Part shown: positions 46,227-57,500 of the stretch, piece after piece | How positions within the stretch are numbered: position 1 is the stretch's first letter | Layout: the number at the start of each line of letters is the position of its first letter | Origin: Marsupella aquatica | Taxonomy: Eukaryota; Marchantiophyta | Assembly: GCA_973895155.1 (NCBI GenBank) | Contig: OZ316895.1 | Span: 11,222,001-11,286,000, forward strand | DNA: 64,000 nucleotides | Direction: 5' to 3' | Program-made: the position numbers and the translations under genes | The notes under the pieces: model-generated | The model's input: the letters and a program-made list of their open reading frames with translations, nothing else | What the model was told of the DNA's origin: nothing | Databases searched by the model: none

Positions 46227-49220
46227 ATGACTGACCTTACGCCGAGGGAAGAAAGAGTGATTCAACGGGAGAGAGCTCGACTACAGCAGCTCGCCGGGTG
46301 GCATGATACACAGCGACTGAGAGGGGCAGAAAGAGCTGGTAGCTCCGAAACTGGAAGTGGCGTCGAAGAAGACATACCAGAAGAAGAGTCGGTAAGGAGA
46401 AGTGAGTCTCCAACCGACATGGGGGAACCAGAGGCACGGCCAGACGAGAGGCCAGGGACCAGATTGAGCCAGCGGTCGCGCATACATTACAAGGCATTTC
46501 ATGGGAGAGGAGATGAGGATCCGGACGAATGGTTGGATGATTTCGAGGGAACCGCTGCAGCAAATGGAGAATCGGCCATCAAGATGCAGATTCTTCCCGG
46601 CCTGTTCAAGGGTGAGGCTAGGCCTTGGTACAGAGCATTAGATGTGGAAGATCAAGCCATCTGGGATATCTTCAAAACACTCTTTGTTAAGGAGTTTCGA
46701 CCCATTGGAACTTCAGAACTAGCAGTGCTGAAGTTGGGACAACTTCGGTTCAAGGAGAACAAATCCTTCAGGAAGTTCTTGCAACGCTTTCAGAAACTGG
46801 TAAGACGTACAAAGACCAATGCATCTGAAGGTATGCAACTTCAATGGTTGGTGAATGCTTTGCCACAGAAGATGAGTTTTGCAATTAGGAAGGAGAACCC
46901 GGAGACTTTAGCCGAAGCAATTAAGGATATTCAATTATACATTAATGCAGATATCACAAGCCGGAAGAAACAGCTTAAGTCTGAGAGTTCCTCATCAGAG
47001 GAGGGATCACCCCATAAGAAAAAAGATAAGAAGAAGAAACATCCCAAGAAGTCTAGAAGTGATAAGTCAAGCTCGGATAGTGGGAGTAGCAAGAGTGAGT
47101 CATCTTCTAGTTCTGAAGAAGAAAAAACTAGGAAAAGGAAGGGCAGAAGGAGAGGGAAGACGAAAGTCAAGATGGAGGCTAAGCCACCAGATAACATCGT
47201 AGCCCTTACCGAGCAACTTAAGGCTATCATTGCAGAGGTAAAACCAAAGAAGAAGGTAGTACAGGAGGATAGCTTTGTATGGTGTGCCTTATGTTATAAA
47301 ACCGGACACCATAAAGATGCGTGTCCTAAGCTTAATACTAATCATGTTCGGCATGTGGCCGAGATCAGACCATGTCAGGGAGAAGTAGAGTACTTTTTAG
47401 GAGATGCCGCTGATAGTGTTTTCGGCATCAGTGAGACTGGAGCACGAGACCTATCCAACAGACCTGCATCTCTGTGGTCAGGGTTAAGGAACAATCCAGG
47501 AGAGATGTATCCTCGGATTATTCAGAACCCGTCAGTACCTCCTAGGCCGAATGTGCAAAGATTTGCAGCGTGCTATAATTGTGGTCAACCTGGCCATTTT
47601 GCTAGAGAATGCCCGAATGCACGCAAACAGGGTGATGGACAACCAGCTCAGCTATGTATGGGATGCCGACAGGAAGGTCATATGCTAGGGCAATGTCCTA
47701 CTTGGTTGGCAGGCCTGGCCGCAAATCATAAGCTTTTGCCGATCAAGATCTTACCGCCAGGTACTACCCCCGGAGGAGTTCAAATCAACCACATCGAACT
47801 AGGATGGCAAGAGGATGCCGAGGCAGAGTTCGTACCATCTGCTGATGAGGCCGAAGCCCTATCAACCTTCTTAGAGGAGGATTTAGATCATGATTGCTAC
47901 CGGGTCTCTACTCGATCTACCAGAAGGAAGGAAAGGTGGGATGGGCTGGCCAAAAATAAAGGGAAGGTTATGGAGGAAAGGATCGACTCTTCGTCAACAT
48001 CAACAGAAGGAGAAGGGAGGGCTCCGGCAATACAGGTAAGCCATGAGCCCACCAGTGAAACCAATCCTTCACAAGATAGCGACTTCAATCGAGATCATCC
48101 TAAGTTGTTCTACCCCTCTGTTACGGCTAGTGTTAAGGAACAACTAAGAGAATTAGAAACCCTGGAGAATACCGAAGCCATTGCCAAGGATGTAAAACGA
48201 GCAAAAGCATTGTTTGCTTCGGAAAACCCAACAGCTGTGGAGACTAGCGTGGCAAAACTGGCCGAATCCAAGACGGAAACACCACCAGAAGAGAAGCCGA
48301 TTGTTCCCTATGACCTGGCTAAAGATGTACTAGAATCTAGAGTCTCGGCAACAGTAGGTCAACTATTGAAAAATAGCCCGTATTTCCGGAAGCAATTAAG
48401 GAAGGCTATTCTCGGCAAGCCGAGATTACCCAAGGTAGCAACCAGATCCGACGTACTAATGATAGAAGAAGATCAAGGAGCCCCAGCATTACCATTAATG
48501 ATTCAAGGAGAATTATTACTACGGGTACCCATCGATGGAGGATCAGGGGTATGTATTATGATTGATTCAACAGCAAAAGGGTGGGGTCTAACACCGGAGA
48601 TGACTGGAAGAGTGTTGAACATGGCCAATGGATATCAGGTCATTCCTACGGGAGTGTTAACCGGCATCAAGACAGAGATAGGAGGTATCTTCTTTAGCAT
48701 TAACTATGTAGTAATGAAGCCGGTAAATCCTACGTCATTCCGGCTATTGATTGGTAGGCCATGGCTGTACCTAGCCGAGGTAATAGAAGATTGGGGTAAA
48801 AAGCAGTTCACTTTCGGGACCCCCTCTATCACGGTATCCTGGGACACTAAGGATGACCGTAGGAAAAGCATAAGGGAAGTAGATGGGTACGACAGTGGAC
48901 TGGAGTCAGCCAATGAAGTACGTTGGTTAGAATGCCTCACTAACCTAACCGAAGAAGGTGTCTTTGGACCAGAGGTACCCCCCAGCGGATTATGGCAAGA
49001 ACCAATGGAAGGTGACTTGGAAGAAGAAGACGAAGAGGTCGAGGACTGCTTTACAATAGAATCCACCTTTTTAGCTGCAATTCCGGAGGAAGTAAAGGAT
49101 GTAGACCAATTGGATGAAACGGCTAAGTGGGGAGCAGTAGCAGGGACAGTGGATTTTCTGCAGGCGTTGTGGCAGAGCCGGCAGGGTTCACAACGCCATC
49201 GATCATCGGCAAGGAATTAA
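46227..49220 (+). CDS. gag: Gag-protease polyprotein of the Ty3/gypsy element
   Basis: ATG at 46,227 opens 997 residues. A Retrotrans_gag capsid-like domain lies at about residues 88-220 (DPDEWLDDFE, EARPWYRAL, FVKEFRP, LRFKENKSFRKFLQRFQ). A Ser/Lys-rich basic linker follows (about 245-330), then three CCHC-type knuckles: CALCYKTGHHKDAC (near 352), CYNCGQPGHFAREC (near 449) and CMGCRQEGHMLGQC (near 477). A retropepsin-like site reads VPIDGGSGVCIMID near 768, with DGGS in place of DTGA, followed by FRLLIGRPWL. It forms the particle, binds the RNA and processes the polyprotein. It is intact and ends TAA at 49,218-49,220, overlapping pol by 94 bp in a different frame. An acidic tail follows the protease. 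Confidence 0.93.
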   Translation: MTDLTPREERVIQRERARLQQLAGWHDTQRLRGAERAGSSETGSGVEEDIPEEESVRRSESPTDMGEPEARPDERPGTRLSQRSRIHYKAFHGRGDEDPDEWLDDFEGTAAANGESAIKMQILPGLFKGEARPWYRALDVEDQAIWDIFKTLFVKEFRPIGTSELAVLKLGQLRFKENKSFRKFLQRFQKLVRRTKTNASEGMQLQWLVNALPQKMSFAIRKENPETLAEAIKDIQLYINADITSRKKQLKSESSSSEEGSPHKKKDKKKKHPKKSRSDKSSSDSGSSKSESSSSSEEEKTRKRKGRRRGKTKVKMEAKPPDNIVALTEQLKAIIAEVKPKKKVVQEDSFVWCALCYKTGHHKDACPKLNTNHVRHVAEIRPCQGEVEYFLGDAADSVFGISETGARDLSNRPASLWSGLRNNPGEMYPRIIQNPSVPPRPNVQRFAACYNCGQPGHFARECPNARKQGDGQPAQLCMGCRQEGHMLGQCPTWLAGLAANHKLLPIKILPPGTTPGGVQINHIELGWQEDAEAEFVPSADEAEALSTFLEEDLDHDCYRVSTRSTRRKERWDGLAKNKGKVMEERIDSSSTSTEGEGRAPAIQVSHEPTSETNPSQDSDFNRDHPKLFYPSVTASVKEQLRELETLENTEAIAKDVKRAKALFASENPTAVETSVAKLAESKTETPPEEKPIVPYDLAKDVLESRVSATVGQLLKNSPYFRKQLRKAILGKPRLPKVATRSDVLMIEEDQGAPALPLMIQGELLLRVPIDGGSGVCIMIDSTAKGWGLTPEMTGRVLNMANGYQVIPTGVLTGIKTEIGGIFFSINYVVMKPVNPTSFRLLIGRPWLYLAEVIEDWGKKQFTFGTPSITVSWDTKDDRRKSIREVDGYDSGLESANEVRWLECLTNLTEEGVFGPEVPPSGLWQEPMEGDLEEEDEEVEDCFTIESTFLAAIPEEVKDVDQLDETAKWGAVAGTVDFLQALWQSRQGSQRHRSSARN

Positions 49221-52200
49221 ATACCAAGGGATCGGCATACAAGCCGATTACAAGGGCAGAACAAATTGAGGCCCTATTAGAAGCCGAGAGAGCACAATGG
49301 CCTAACTCGCAGGAGCAAGAGGTGGATGAGATGGACAGACACGATCCAGAGCCAAGGCAGGAAGGGGAGCCGGCCACTAATTCAAGACTGAATAGACCGG
49401 TAAGGGGACAATCTATGGACACCAAGGAAGGGACCGACTCGGCTAGTCCAGCCGAGATCCCAGTTTATGGAGGTATGAGATTAGAGAGACTGGAAGCCGA
49501 ACTGGACCCGAATTTGAAGAAGCAGATTAATATGATCCAAGCACGGCAATATCGGAAGCTCGACTTAGGAGAGGGAAGAGAACTGAACTTAGGGAGAAAC
49601 CTAGCACCTGAGCTCGAGAAAGAGATCAGTGACTTATTGATTGAATTTCAGGATGTGTTTGCATGGAGTCACCAAGATCTAAAGGGAGTAGATCCAACAC
49701 TAGGGGAACATCGAATTGATCTCATGTTAGGAGCCAAATCATTTCGACAACCAATTCGAAGGATGAACCCGAAGTATTCCCTGCTGGTCAAAACAAAAAT
49801 CGACAAACTAGTGGAAGCTGGATTCATCACTCCAGTCCTGCATTCAGACTGGGTGTCTCCAATTGTGATAGTTCCCAAGAAAGCTGGACCCGATGGTAAA
49901 CCCAAGATCCGGGTTTGTCAGGATTACAGGAAGCTGAATGAAGCAACATTAAAAGACCATTTTCCTTTACCGTTTACTGATATGGTACTAGACATGGTAG
50001 CCAGTCATGAACTATATTCATTCATGGATGGATACTCTGGTTATAACCAAATCAGGATTCGGTAGGAAGACCAAATCAAGACGGCCTTCATCACGGAATG
50101 GGGGATCTATGTCTTCAATCGTATGCCGTTTGGACTCTGCAACGCACCAGCTATGTTCCAACGATTAATGGTGAACATTTTTCATGATTACTTGAGAAAG
50201 TTCATGGAAATCTTCATTGATGACTTTGCAGTATTCGGGAAGGCATCGAAACATGCTAAATACCTCAGGAAAACCTTCATGAGATGTAGAGAGGTGGGTC
50301 TCAAGTTACACCCAGATAAATGTTTTTTTGCAGTAACCGAGGGGGTGCTACTAGGTCACAAGGTATCAAGGAAGGGCATTGAGATTGACAAAGGTAAGCT
50401 AGCAGTATGGCTAGATATCATGCAACCTAAGAACATAAAGGATGTAAGATCCTTCTTGGGATGCATTGGTTACTATCGCCGGTTCATCAAGGATTTTGCC
50501 AAGCTAGCTTTACCATTAACCAATATGCTCAAGGCAGGAGCAGACTTCGAACCCACACCCGAACGAGTCACAGCGGTGGTAGAATTGAAGCAGATGTTAG
50601 TAGAGGCCCCAGTCATGATAGCACCGGACTGGAACAAAGATTTTCATGTTTTTGTAGATGTCTCGGGCTTCTGTATTGGCTCAGTACTAAGTCAGTTGGA
50701 TGAGAAAGGAAGGGACCATCCCATATACTTCGCAAGCCGTCAGCTTGCCGATGCCGAACGGAACTACTCTACCACGGAAAGAGAAGCATTAGGAGTCATT
50801 TATTCTTGTAAAAAGTTTAGGCATTATTTACTAGGGTACAAGGTAATCTTTCATACTGATCATGAAAGTTTGAAGTACCTAGTCAATAAGCCGGACCTTA
50901 CAGGCAGAGTAGCAAGATGGATTTTGCTATTACAGGAGTTTGACTATGAGCTGAGGATCAAGCCGGGAAAGTTACATGCCAATGCCGACTTCTTTTCAAG
51001 GATCACAGGTAAACCTGCCACGGATTGCATCGATGATCGATTCCCCGACGAGGAGCTATTCGTTGTGGAAATAGCTGGTACATGGTACCCTGAGATTTTA
51101 CAATTTCTCAGCACTTCCAGATTACAGCCAGGATTAAGCCGAGAGCAAGCCGCAGTCTTTGTGCGGAAGGTCAGACAGTATCAGTGCATTAAAGGCATAC
51201 TGCACAAGCATGGAATCAACGGCACGATTCAAAGATGTTTGGAAAAGAGAGAGGTAAAACGAGTCCTACGGGCCATGCATGGAGAGGAGGCCGGAGGACA
51301 TTTTGCCCCAGTAACCACGTCTAAAAAGATATTAAATGCCGGTTACTGGTGGCCCACCTTGCACAAAGATGTCTATCAGTTTATCAAACAATGCGATCCT
51401 TGTCAACGAGCGGGAGGACCAAGGGCGTCCACCAGGCATCCACTGCACCCTATTCTACCTCTGGCACCATTCGAGAAGTGGGGTATTGATTACATTGGAC
51501 CTCTGAAACCACTGACCCACCCTCGACGGAACAAGTACATAATCCTGGCTACGGATTATGCAACTAAATGGGTAGAGGCCAGACCAACAACGAAGGATGA
51601 TGCAATTACTACGGCTAGATTCATGTATGAGCAGATCTTCACCAGGTATGGAGCACCCCTAGAATTAGTTAGTGATAGAGGAACCCATTTTTTGAATGAT
51701 ATAATTAGTCGTTTAAATGAGCAGTATTTAGTTAAACATAGGCCTACTACTCCCTACCATCCAAAGGCAAACGGGTTGACAGAACGAGCAAACGGAATTA
51801 TAGGAAAGATATTGAACAAGACAGTAGCTCAGAACAAACTCGATTGGGATGATAAATTGTTTGCTGCTGTTTTTGCTTACAATCTTGCCTATAAATCCAC
51901 TACCGGTCATACACCCTTCTTCTTAACCTTTGGACAAGAAGCCCTGGTACCCATGCAACTTGAGATACCGACATTTCAAGTTACAATTGAGGAAAGAGCC
52001 TCAGCGGAGGAGAGCCTAAAGGAGCAAGAATATAGGTTAGAAGCTTTAGAGGAAGCGAGAATGATTTCAGCCGAGAGAGTAGAATATAGACAGAATATCA
52101 TGAAGCAGCAGTATGATAAAAGGTTAAAAGTAGTTAGTATTCATACCGGTGATCTTGTGCTACTTTATGACAGTAGGTATAGTAGGTTTCCAAGAAAGCT

Positions 52201-52393
52201 TTACACTCGCTGGTTAGGACCCTTTAGAGTAACCATGATGTTCCCCAATGGCTCCGTACAATTGGCCAACATTACGGGAGAGGTATATCCAGTTCGCATC
52301 CATTATGACCGCCTCAAGAAATACTATATGGACGAAGATGAAGTTGTTCGCGAGGACGCTTCACAATTAAGTGGGGAGCTATGTGATGCCTAG
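49127..52393 (+). pseudogene. pol: Pol: reverse transcriptase, RNase H and integrase, with one internal TAG
   Basis: This frame opens right after TAA at 49,124-49,126 with no ATG until about 49,331, and is -1 relative to gag. It runs to TAG at 52,391-52,393, broken once by TAG at 50,063-50,065 inside the reverse transcriptase. Reverse transcriptase: VCQDYRKLN, FPLPF, FMDGYSGYNQI, then after the stop MPFGLCNAPAMFQRLM and FIDDFAVF (a Y/FxDD box). RNase H: VDVSGFCIGSVL, TEREALGV, TDHESLKYL, HANADFFSR. Integrase: zinc finger with CDPCQRAG; catalytic acids in WGIDYIGP, SDRGTHF and TERANG; a GPY/F-type end (WLGPFRV). The frame ends 12 bp inside the 3' LTR. Ribosomal frameshifting is possible, but I see no canonical slippery heptamer in the overlap. 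Confidence 0.93.
52369..52378 (+). other. Polypurine tract candidate
   Basis: AAGTGGGGAG lies 3 bases before the 3' LTR, where second-strand synthesis is primed. It is also coding, since pol ends inside the LTR. Confidence 0.6.
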
Positions 52394-54237
52394 ACAGGAA
52401 TCACTCGGCCGGTTAAGTGGGTAAAGCAGGAAGGCACCCTAGGAACACCTTAGTATAGGGACAAAACAAGGAAAATATAAACAATTAGGGGCAACCATGG
52501 AACCCGGGCCGAGGCCGGAGGTAAGGCTGAGGGTGAAAACCCGATTAGGGTTAGGGCGCGTTAAGCGTCGGCGGCTAGGAAGGATCAACGGGAAGAAGGA
52601 CCCAGGAGGAGAGGACTACCTTGAAACAAGAACGGGAGGAAGCCCAGAAGGAACTAGAGGAGGCACGCAAGGACCTGGATGAGACCCAGGAGGAGTTGGA
52701 GGAAATCACGAGAACGATGGAGAACCTCTAGCGGCGGGCCGACAACCAAACGGAGCGGCTGAAGAAACAAGCCGCAGTATTTAGGTGCTTGTCTTCATCA
52801 GGCCCAACTCCAATTGGGGCAACCAAGTTACCAGGAGTGGTACTGGCCGAAGAAAAAGCCGCGCCAACTGCACCAGTGCCGGAGGTAAGTGGGAAGGGGA
52901 AGGGACCAGCTGCCGAACCAGAAAAGAAGAAAAAGCGGAAACCTTCAGGGTCAAGGAGTAATCCGACTCCACAAGCCGTGGTGACCAAAGAGGTAGAACC
53001 AGCACCATCCTCCGACATGAATACGGCAATAGATCCCGCTATGATCACAGGTAGGGATGGTGCGGCCCAAGCCGAACTACTCAGTAAGGAGGCCAGTATT
53101 CCAGATCCGCCTCTTGAGCAGGCCGGGGAGACCGTAGCCGAGGCTGAGGCCGTAACCGATTCTCGAGCCGATGCCGACGCCGATGGTGGACCCAGTCAGG
53201 CCGATGGAGAGTTGACTCAGTCAAGGGCAGGTAATCTGTCAGGGAATGAGCCTACGGCAGTGGCTGAGGAGGAAGCATTGGGGGCGTCCATTAAGGATCC
53301 ACCACCGGTGTCGTGACGGTGCAAGGGCGCCGTTCCTTTTAGGGAGGGCGGACGTGGAGGGAGGAGGCGTGAGTGGGCAGGGCGGGCGCGGATCTCCACG
53401 TTTAGGATTAGGATCAGAACCAGGAGCGGCCCTGACACTTAGCTTAGTGGGATTGCGGTCCCACTGGTAGGAGCAACACTTGTGCTCCTGCCTTGCTGTA
53501 CATAGGTAGATTCGGGCAAGTAGATTACTGTTAAGTAGATTAGGCTTACGATGCAAAGAACGGCGGATCCACTACCAGGATAAGTACCTGGGCAGCGGGG
53601 AGCTCAGGGCCTCTTCTTTAGCAAGTTTTTAGTTTGCACCAGCCGGGCTGGGATCAAGTAGTACGAGAAGCTCTCGGTTAGTCATACAGTGACCCTTGTG
53701 TATATTCATGTTTCCTCATGCCTAAGAGCTGAATAGAGTTGGCCTCACGGCTTAGTTCGCAGAACTTGTGTATGAGATGTACTATTTGTATGGCAAGTGC
53801 ATGGTATGACTCAGTCAGAATGAGTCATTTTGCTATTTGTGTGTCGCATTAACTTGTGTGAAGAGTGCCCACATCAACAGAAGGAAGGAAAGTAAGCAGG
53901 GGAGTGAGAGTTGGATGTGTCGAGCTAAGAGAGGTCTTAGCGGCTTAACCAAGCCTATTGGGGATCATTCCGGCGGCGGAATCCAAACATACCTAACAAG
54001 ACGGAGGGGAAGACAGGGGAAGACAGGGGAAGGCCTATATTAGGCCGGCTACGTATCTCATGACCCGATGAAGGATCTGTCCAGTATATGTGTGTAAAAT
54101 GTTAATAGTAGTAGTAGAAGGTTAGCAGCGTCCCATGCCGCTAAGCCGCGGAAACGGCCTCGCCAAGCACAAAACCTGCGGGAATCGGCTTGAGCTGGGG
54201 GGTTTCTTGGGTTTAGGGAGCCATGGGACGCACCACA
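52382..54237 (+). repeat. 3' LTR, short form
   Basis: It has the same length as the 5' LTR. Differences seen: 44,635/52,715 A/C, 44,649/52,729 C/T, 44,652/52,732 T/C, 45,252/53,332 A/G, 46,075/54,155 T/C, 46,091/54,171 G/A. Five of six are transitions. The C/T change at 52,729 makes a TAG in the remnant reading frame, whose open part is then 52,789-53,316. Confidence 0.95.
52497..53316 (+). pseudogene. Remnant of the LTR-encoded protein in the 3' LTR
   Basis: Same structure as the remnant in the 5' LTR: a short N-terminal frame (52,497-52,682) and a separate C-terminal frame now cut by TAG at 52,729-52,731, leaving 52,789-53,316 open. Confidence 0.72.
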
Positions 54238-54549
54238 ACCATGCTGCATTCGAGCATCCTAGTCATGAGACTGTACTTCCAACTCGGGCAGGGACTGACT
54301 ACATCCCCTTAACATTGAGAGAGCCATATGATGAACCTGGGCAAATGGAATATGATGAGGTTGATGATTTGCAATAGGCAACAGCTGGCGATTGGCAAGT
54401 ATGAGGTTGAGGATGACTACCTGCATAGAGTCACAGAACGGGAATTGATGCCTGGAATGATGTTTAGGATAGTTGGATATGCATGAAATTGATTGATACT
54501 TTGAATTTAGTGTGCTGATTCTCCCTGTTTGGTTGTGGGTGTTGTGCAG

Positions 54550-57500
54550 AAGCTATGGGGGAAGAGGGTGATGACATGGAGACAGACATGGGGCTTGGAG
54601 AGTGGGGTGAAGAGGAAAGATTGGATATGGATGGAGACCCAGATGCAGGGGGCTCACAGAAAAATGCACCTGTGCAGGATGCACAGGGCCCTCATCAAGT
54701 CCCAGGTAGGTGGGCAGCTAGAGAGAAATCACATAATCCATACCCTAGAAGGAGCCAGAGTTATTGGCAAGGGACGCTTGATAATTATGATGATGACTAT
54801 GATGGAGCAGAAGATGGATGGGATGAATATGAACACCCAGAGCGTGGTAGAGACGAGTACAGAGGGCAATGGAAAGGTGAGGAGGATGATTAGACAAGTA
54901 AGTGCCTTGTGCTAGTGATTTTGTGATGGTAGTAGAGATTTAGCTCAATATGGACTTATCTGATGTGTAGCTAGGGCAAAGAGTTTATCTTACAGGTCCA
55001 TGAGTGTGGCATGTACCTGTTGGTATGCAGACTCTGATTGGGACAATCATGAAAACAACAAAGGCCATCCACGTTCAGATTGGAGGCAATCATTCACAGG
55101 CGGGAGAAACGGCCCTAATTCATCAAGACAAAGCAATAGGACAGGTGGTCCAGAACCATCTATGCGCCAAGGGAGAGGTAACTTGGTCATTGCAGAATTG
55201 CTCTGAAGTCCAGTGTATATTTGGCAGCAGGATTTATGATTCATACTTACCTAATGGATCCTGTAGATGTGCAGGGACTCCAGGGAGGTTTGGACAATGC
55301 AATCCAGGCCGTGGGGGGAGATCAAGCCGTGGAGGGACCCCAGGCCGTGGGGGGACACCAGGCCGTGGAGGGACACCTAGTAGCGCTTCAGGGAGTACCA
55401 AGGCAGGAGATAGTAACAAATTTGGTAAAGTAGAAGTGAATTCCGATGGTTCGATAACTCCCACATGTGATGGTAAGAACCGTTGGCATTCTGACCTAAG
55501 AGGAGAAGTATTGCGTTGGTTAGATTTGAGCATTACAGAGTTTAGGAGTCAGAACAAAGCTGATTGGGCTGCTATCTGCAAGGACATTCTTGAACGGTGG
55601 GACTATGTTGGTAATGATGGTAAGGGCCCAGTTGAAGATTGCATATCAGATTATGCAATGAGGATTTTGAAACAAGAGAGGCATAGGTTGAAAAGGATGT
55701 GGATAGACAATGGTTCTAACAGGAGAATGCCACCACCCCCATCATTGGAATTGGATCAATGGACACGGTTAATCAAAGGGTTCATGTCAGAGGCTGGACA
55801 GAGCAAAAGTGAACTGATGTCAAATGCTCGAGGCAAAGTGAAACACCTGTCACAGGCTGGGAGAGGAAGTTATGCTCCAGTGAAAGAACAATTGGTAAGG
55901 CAGTGACATGCCTGATAGTAAGCCTCAAACTTATCATCTTGCTACCATTATTACATTTTCATTGACAATCAACACTTGGTTTCATTCATATGTATCTTGA
56001 TGTGGACTGCAGAAGAAATTGACAGGTTGTATTGGATTAAAGGAACATTTACTAATACAAACTAATAAATTAGAAGAACCATCAGCACAAGAAGTGAGAG
56101 AGGAGTTCATGAAACAAAGGAGTGAGGTGACAAGTGTGACTTCCAAACAGGTGATTATGTTGTAATTCTGACTGTTCTGTGACTATTTGCCCTTGAGCAT
56201 CAGAAAGAATTGTAGTAGGAAGTAAGCAACCAGTTCTTGGGGACAATTATCTGAGATATGTAAGCTGTGTTATGACAGGGAACTGTTACAACTCTCACAG
56301 AGATGTGTGAACGGTTGAAGTCATTAGAGTGTGGACTCCCTCGAGTGGAAAGTAAATTGGCTGATCGTTTGGATATTGTGGAGGCATTTGTAGCGAACCT
56401 TCTTGCATCAGTGGAATCTAATTTCAAGCTTGTGATTGAAAAATTGGGTGGTTCCCAACCAAACAATGAGGGCAACATTGTACAAAGTGTGCCCTTGTTA
56501 ACAAAAAAGGGAATTGGCAAATCTGACACAGGTATGGAAATGACACCGGCCCATTGTTCATTGTGTCCTATGTTCAAATGTTAGAAGTAAGTTTTCATGA
56601 ATTGAGTGAATGGTTTGAATGCAGGAAGAGTGGAGGCAGAGAAGGACCCTGTAATCAGTAAGTGAATGGTTTGAATGCAGGAAGAGTGGAGGCAGAGAAG
56701 GACCATGTAATCAGTAAGCAGAATGGCAAAAAGGTTGCTGAGACAGGTAACCTGCTATGATCCAGTACATTACATTTGAAAAGTGCATGGAGTTTTGTGA
56801 AGCTTAAGCCGGTTGGAGGTAATCTTTTCTGTAAGAACTGGTTGGATCAACTGGGATCTGAAGTGACATCATGATTGATGTATCAGGTGATTCAAAGAGC
56901 AATGAAAAAGATGTGCCCAGTGCCTTAGTGACCATAGCCAAGGAGGTATCAGGTAAGCTGATGCTTTAAATTCCTCTCCTACCATTGTTGAGAAACAATT
57001 CAGTGGTTAATAGATTGAACCTGAATATTGTGGTGTGTTTATTGATCAGCAGAAGCAGACATGGAGGATATGGCAATGGTAAAGAAGGGGAAGAAGGCTG
57101 TTCATAATGGTAAGGAGATAGTGACAACTTTGTGGTTGGTGACATGTACATGGCGCACATGTGATGAGTGATTCACTTATGTTGGACAATGCACTGAATT
57201 GTAGTTGATGCAGAGTTGACAGACTCTCAACCAAGTGGGAGCAGGGTGAAGCGACGTCAAAACTTGGGAGCAACATTGGATGCAAGTAAGATTGTAGATG
57301 CTTCAATTGAAGCAAGTACAATGTTGGCAGATACTGAGATGATGTCGCAGGGAAATCCTGCTATACAATTGGAAGTGTCAAATATGGATGCAGATTCTTT
57401 GAAGAAGAGTGTAGCCAATTCTCGATCACCAGCACAAAACACTCGTGCCAAAGTCATGACTCGCAACCAAGGTATGAATAATGTCATGTATAAGCCACCC

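Larger units (their letters stand above)
44302..54237 (+). mobile_element. Full-length Ty3/gypsy retrotransposon, 9,936 bp, TSD ACCAT
   Basis: The two LTRs are 1,856 bp each (44,302-46,157 and 52,382-54,237) and differ at only six positions that I could find (about 0.3%). The element is flanked by ACCAT at 44,297-44,301 and 54,238-54,242. A tRNA primer site follows the 5' LTR and a purine tract precedes the 3' LTR. Gene order is gag, protease, reverse transcriptase, RNase H, integrase, which is Ty3/gypsy; there is no chromodomain and no envelope-like gene. One stop in pol and the gag/pol frame change suggest this copy is defective or depends on recoding. It lies in a TNP2 exon of the inner CACTA. 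Confidence 0.96.
40905..54377 (+). pseudogene. TNP2-type transposase of the inner CACTA, 5'-truncated, split by a Ty3 element
   Basis: Coding blocks are 40,905-42,527, 42,663-43,564 and 43,678-44,301 joined to 54,243-54,377, with introns at the same positions and phases as in the outer TNP2. The zinc-binding start is missing: similarity begins at LHLLRHERHPWW, directly after the methyltransferase gene. Lesions: TGA at 41,856-41,858, where the outer copy has Arg (CGA to TGA likely); a 1-nt deletion near 44,165-44,175, after which the third exon continues in another frame (VEQAFFADVEES); and the 9.9-kb insertion at 44,302. Exon length modulo 3 agrees with a single missing base. Conserved segments include SKLMTW, LSLDGVNPFG, LLNYNLSPW, HDYHVLMQHILP, FDVMTHLLIHVVEELG and DIWVLNYG. 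Divergence from the outer copy is large, so these are different CACTA families. Confidence 0.85.

Noticed and set aside
46227-52393. Endogenous plant virus instead of a retrotransposon
   Set aside because: Gene order, paired LTRs, primer site and 5-bp target duplication fit Ty3/gypsy; there is no movement or envelope protein.
54135-54377. Separate 80-residue gene across the 3' LTR end
   Set aside because: Its first half is LTR sequence; its second half is the last piece of the inner TNP2 exon resuming after the insertion.
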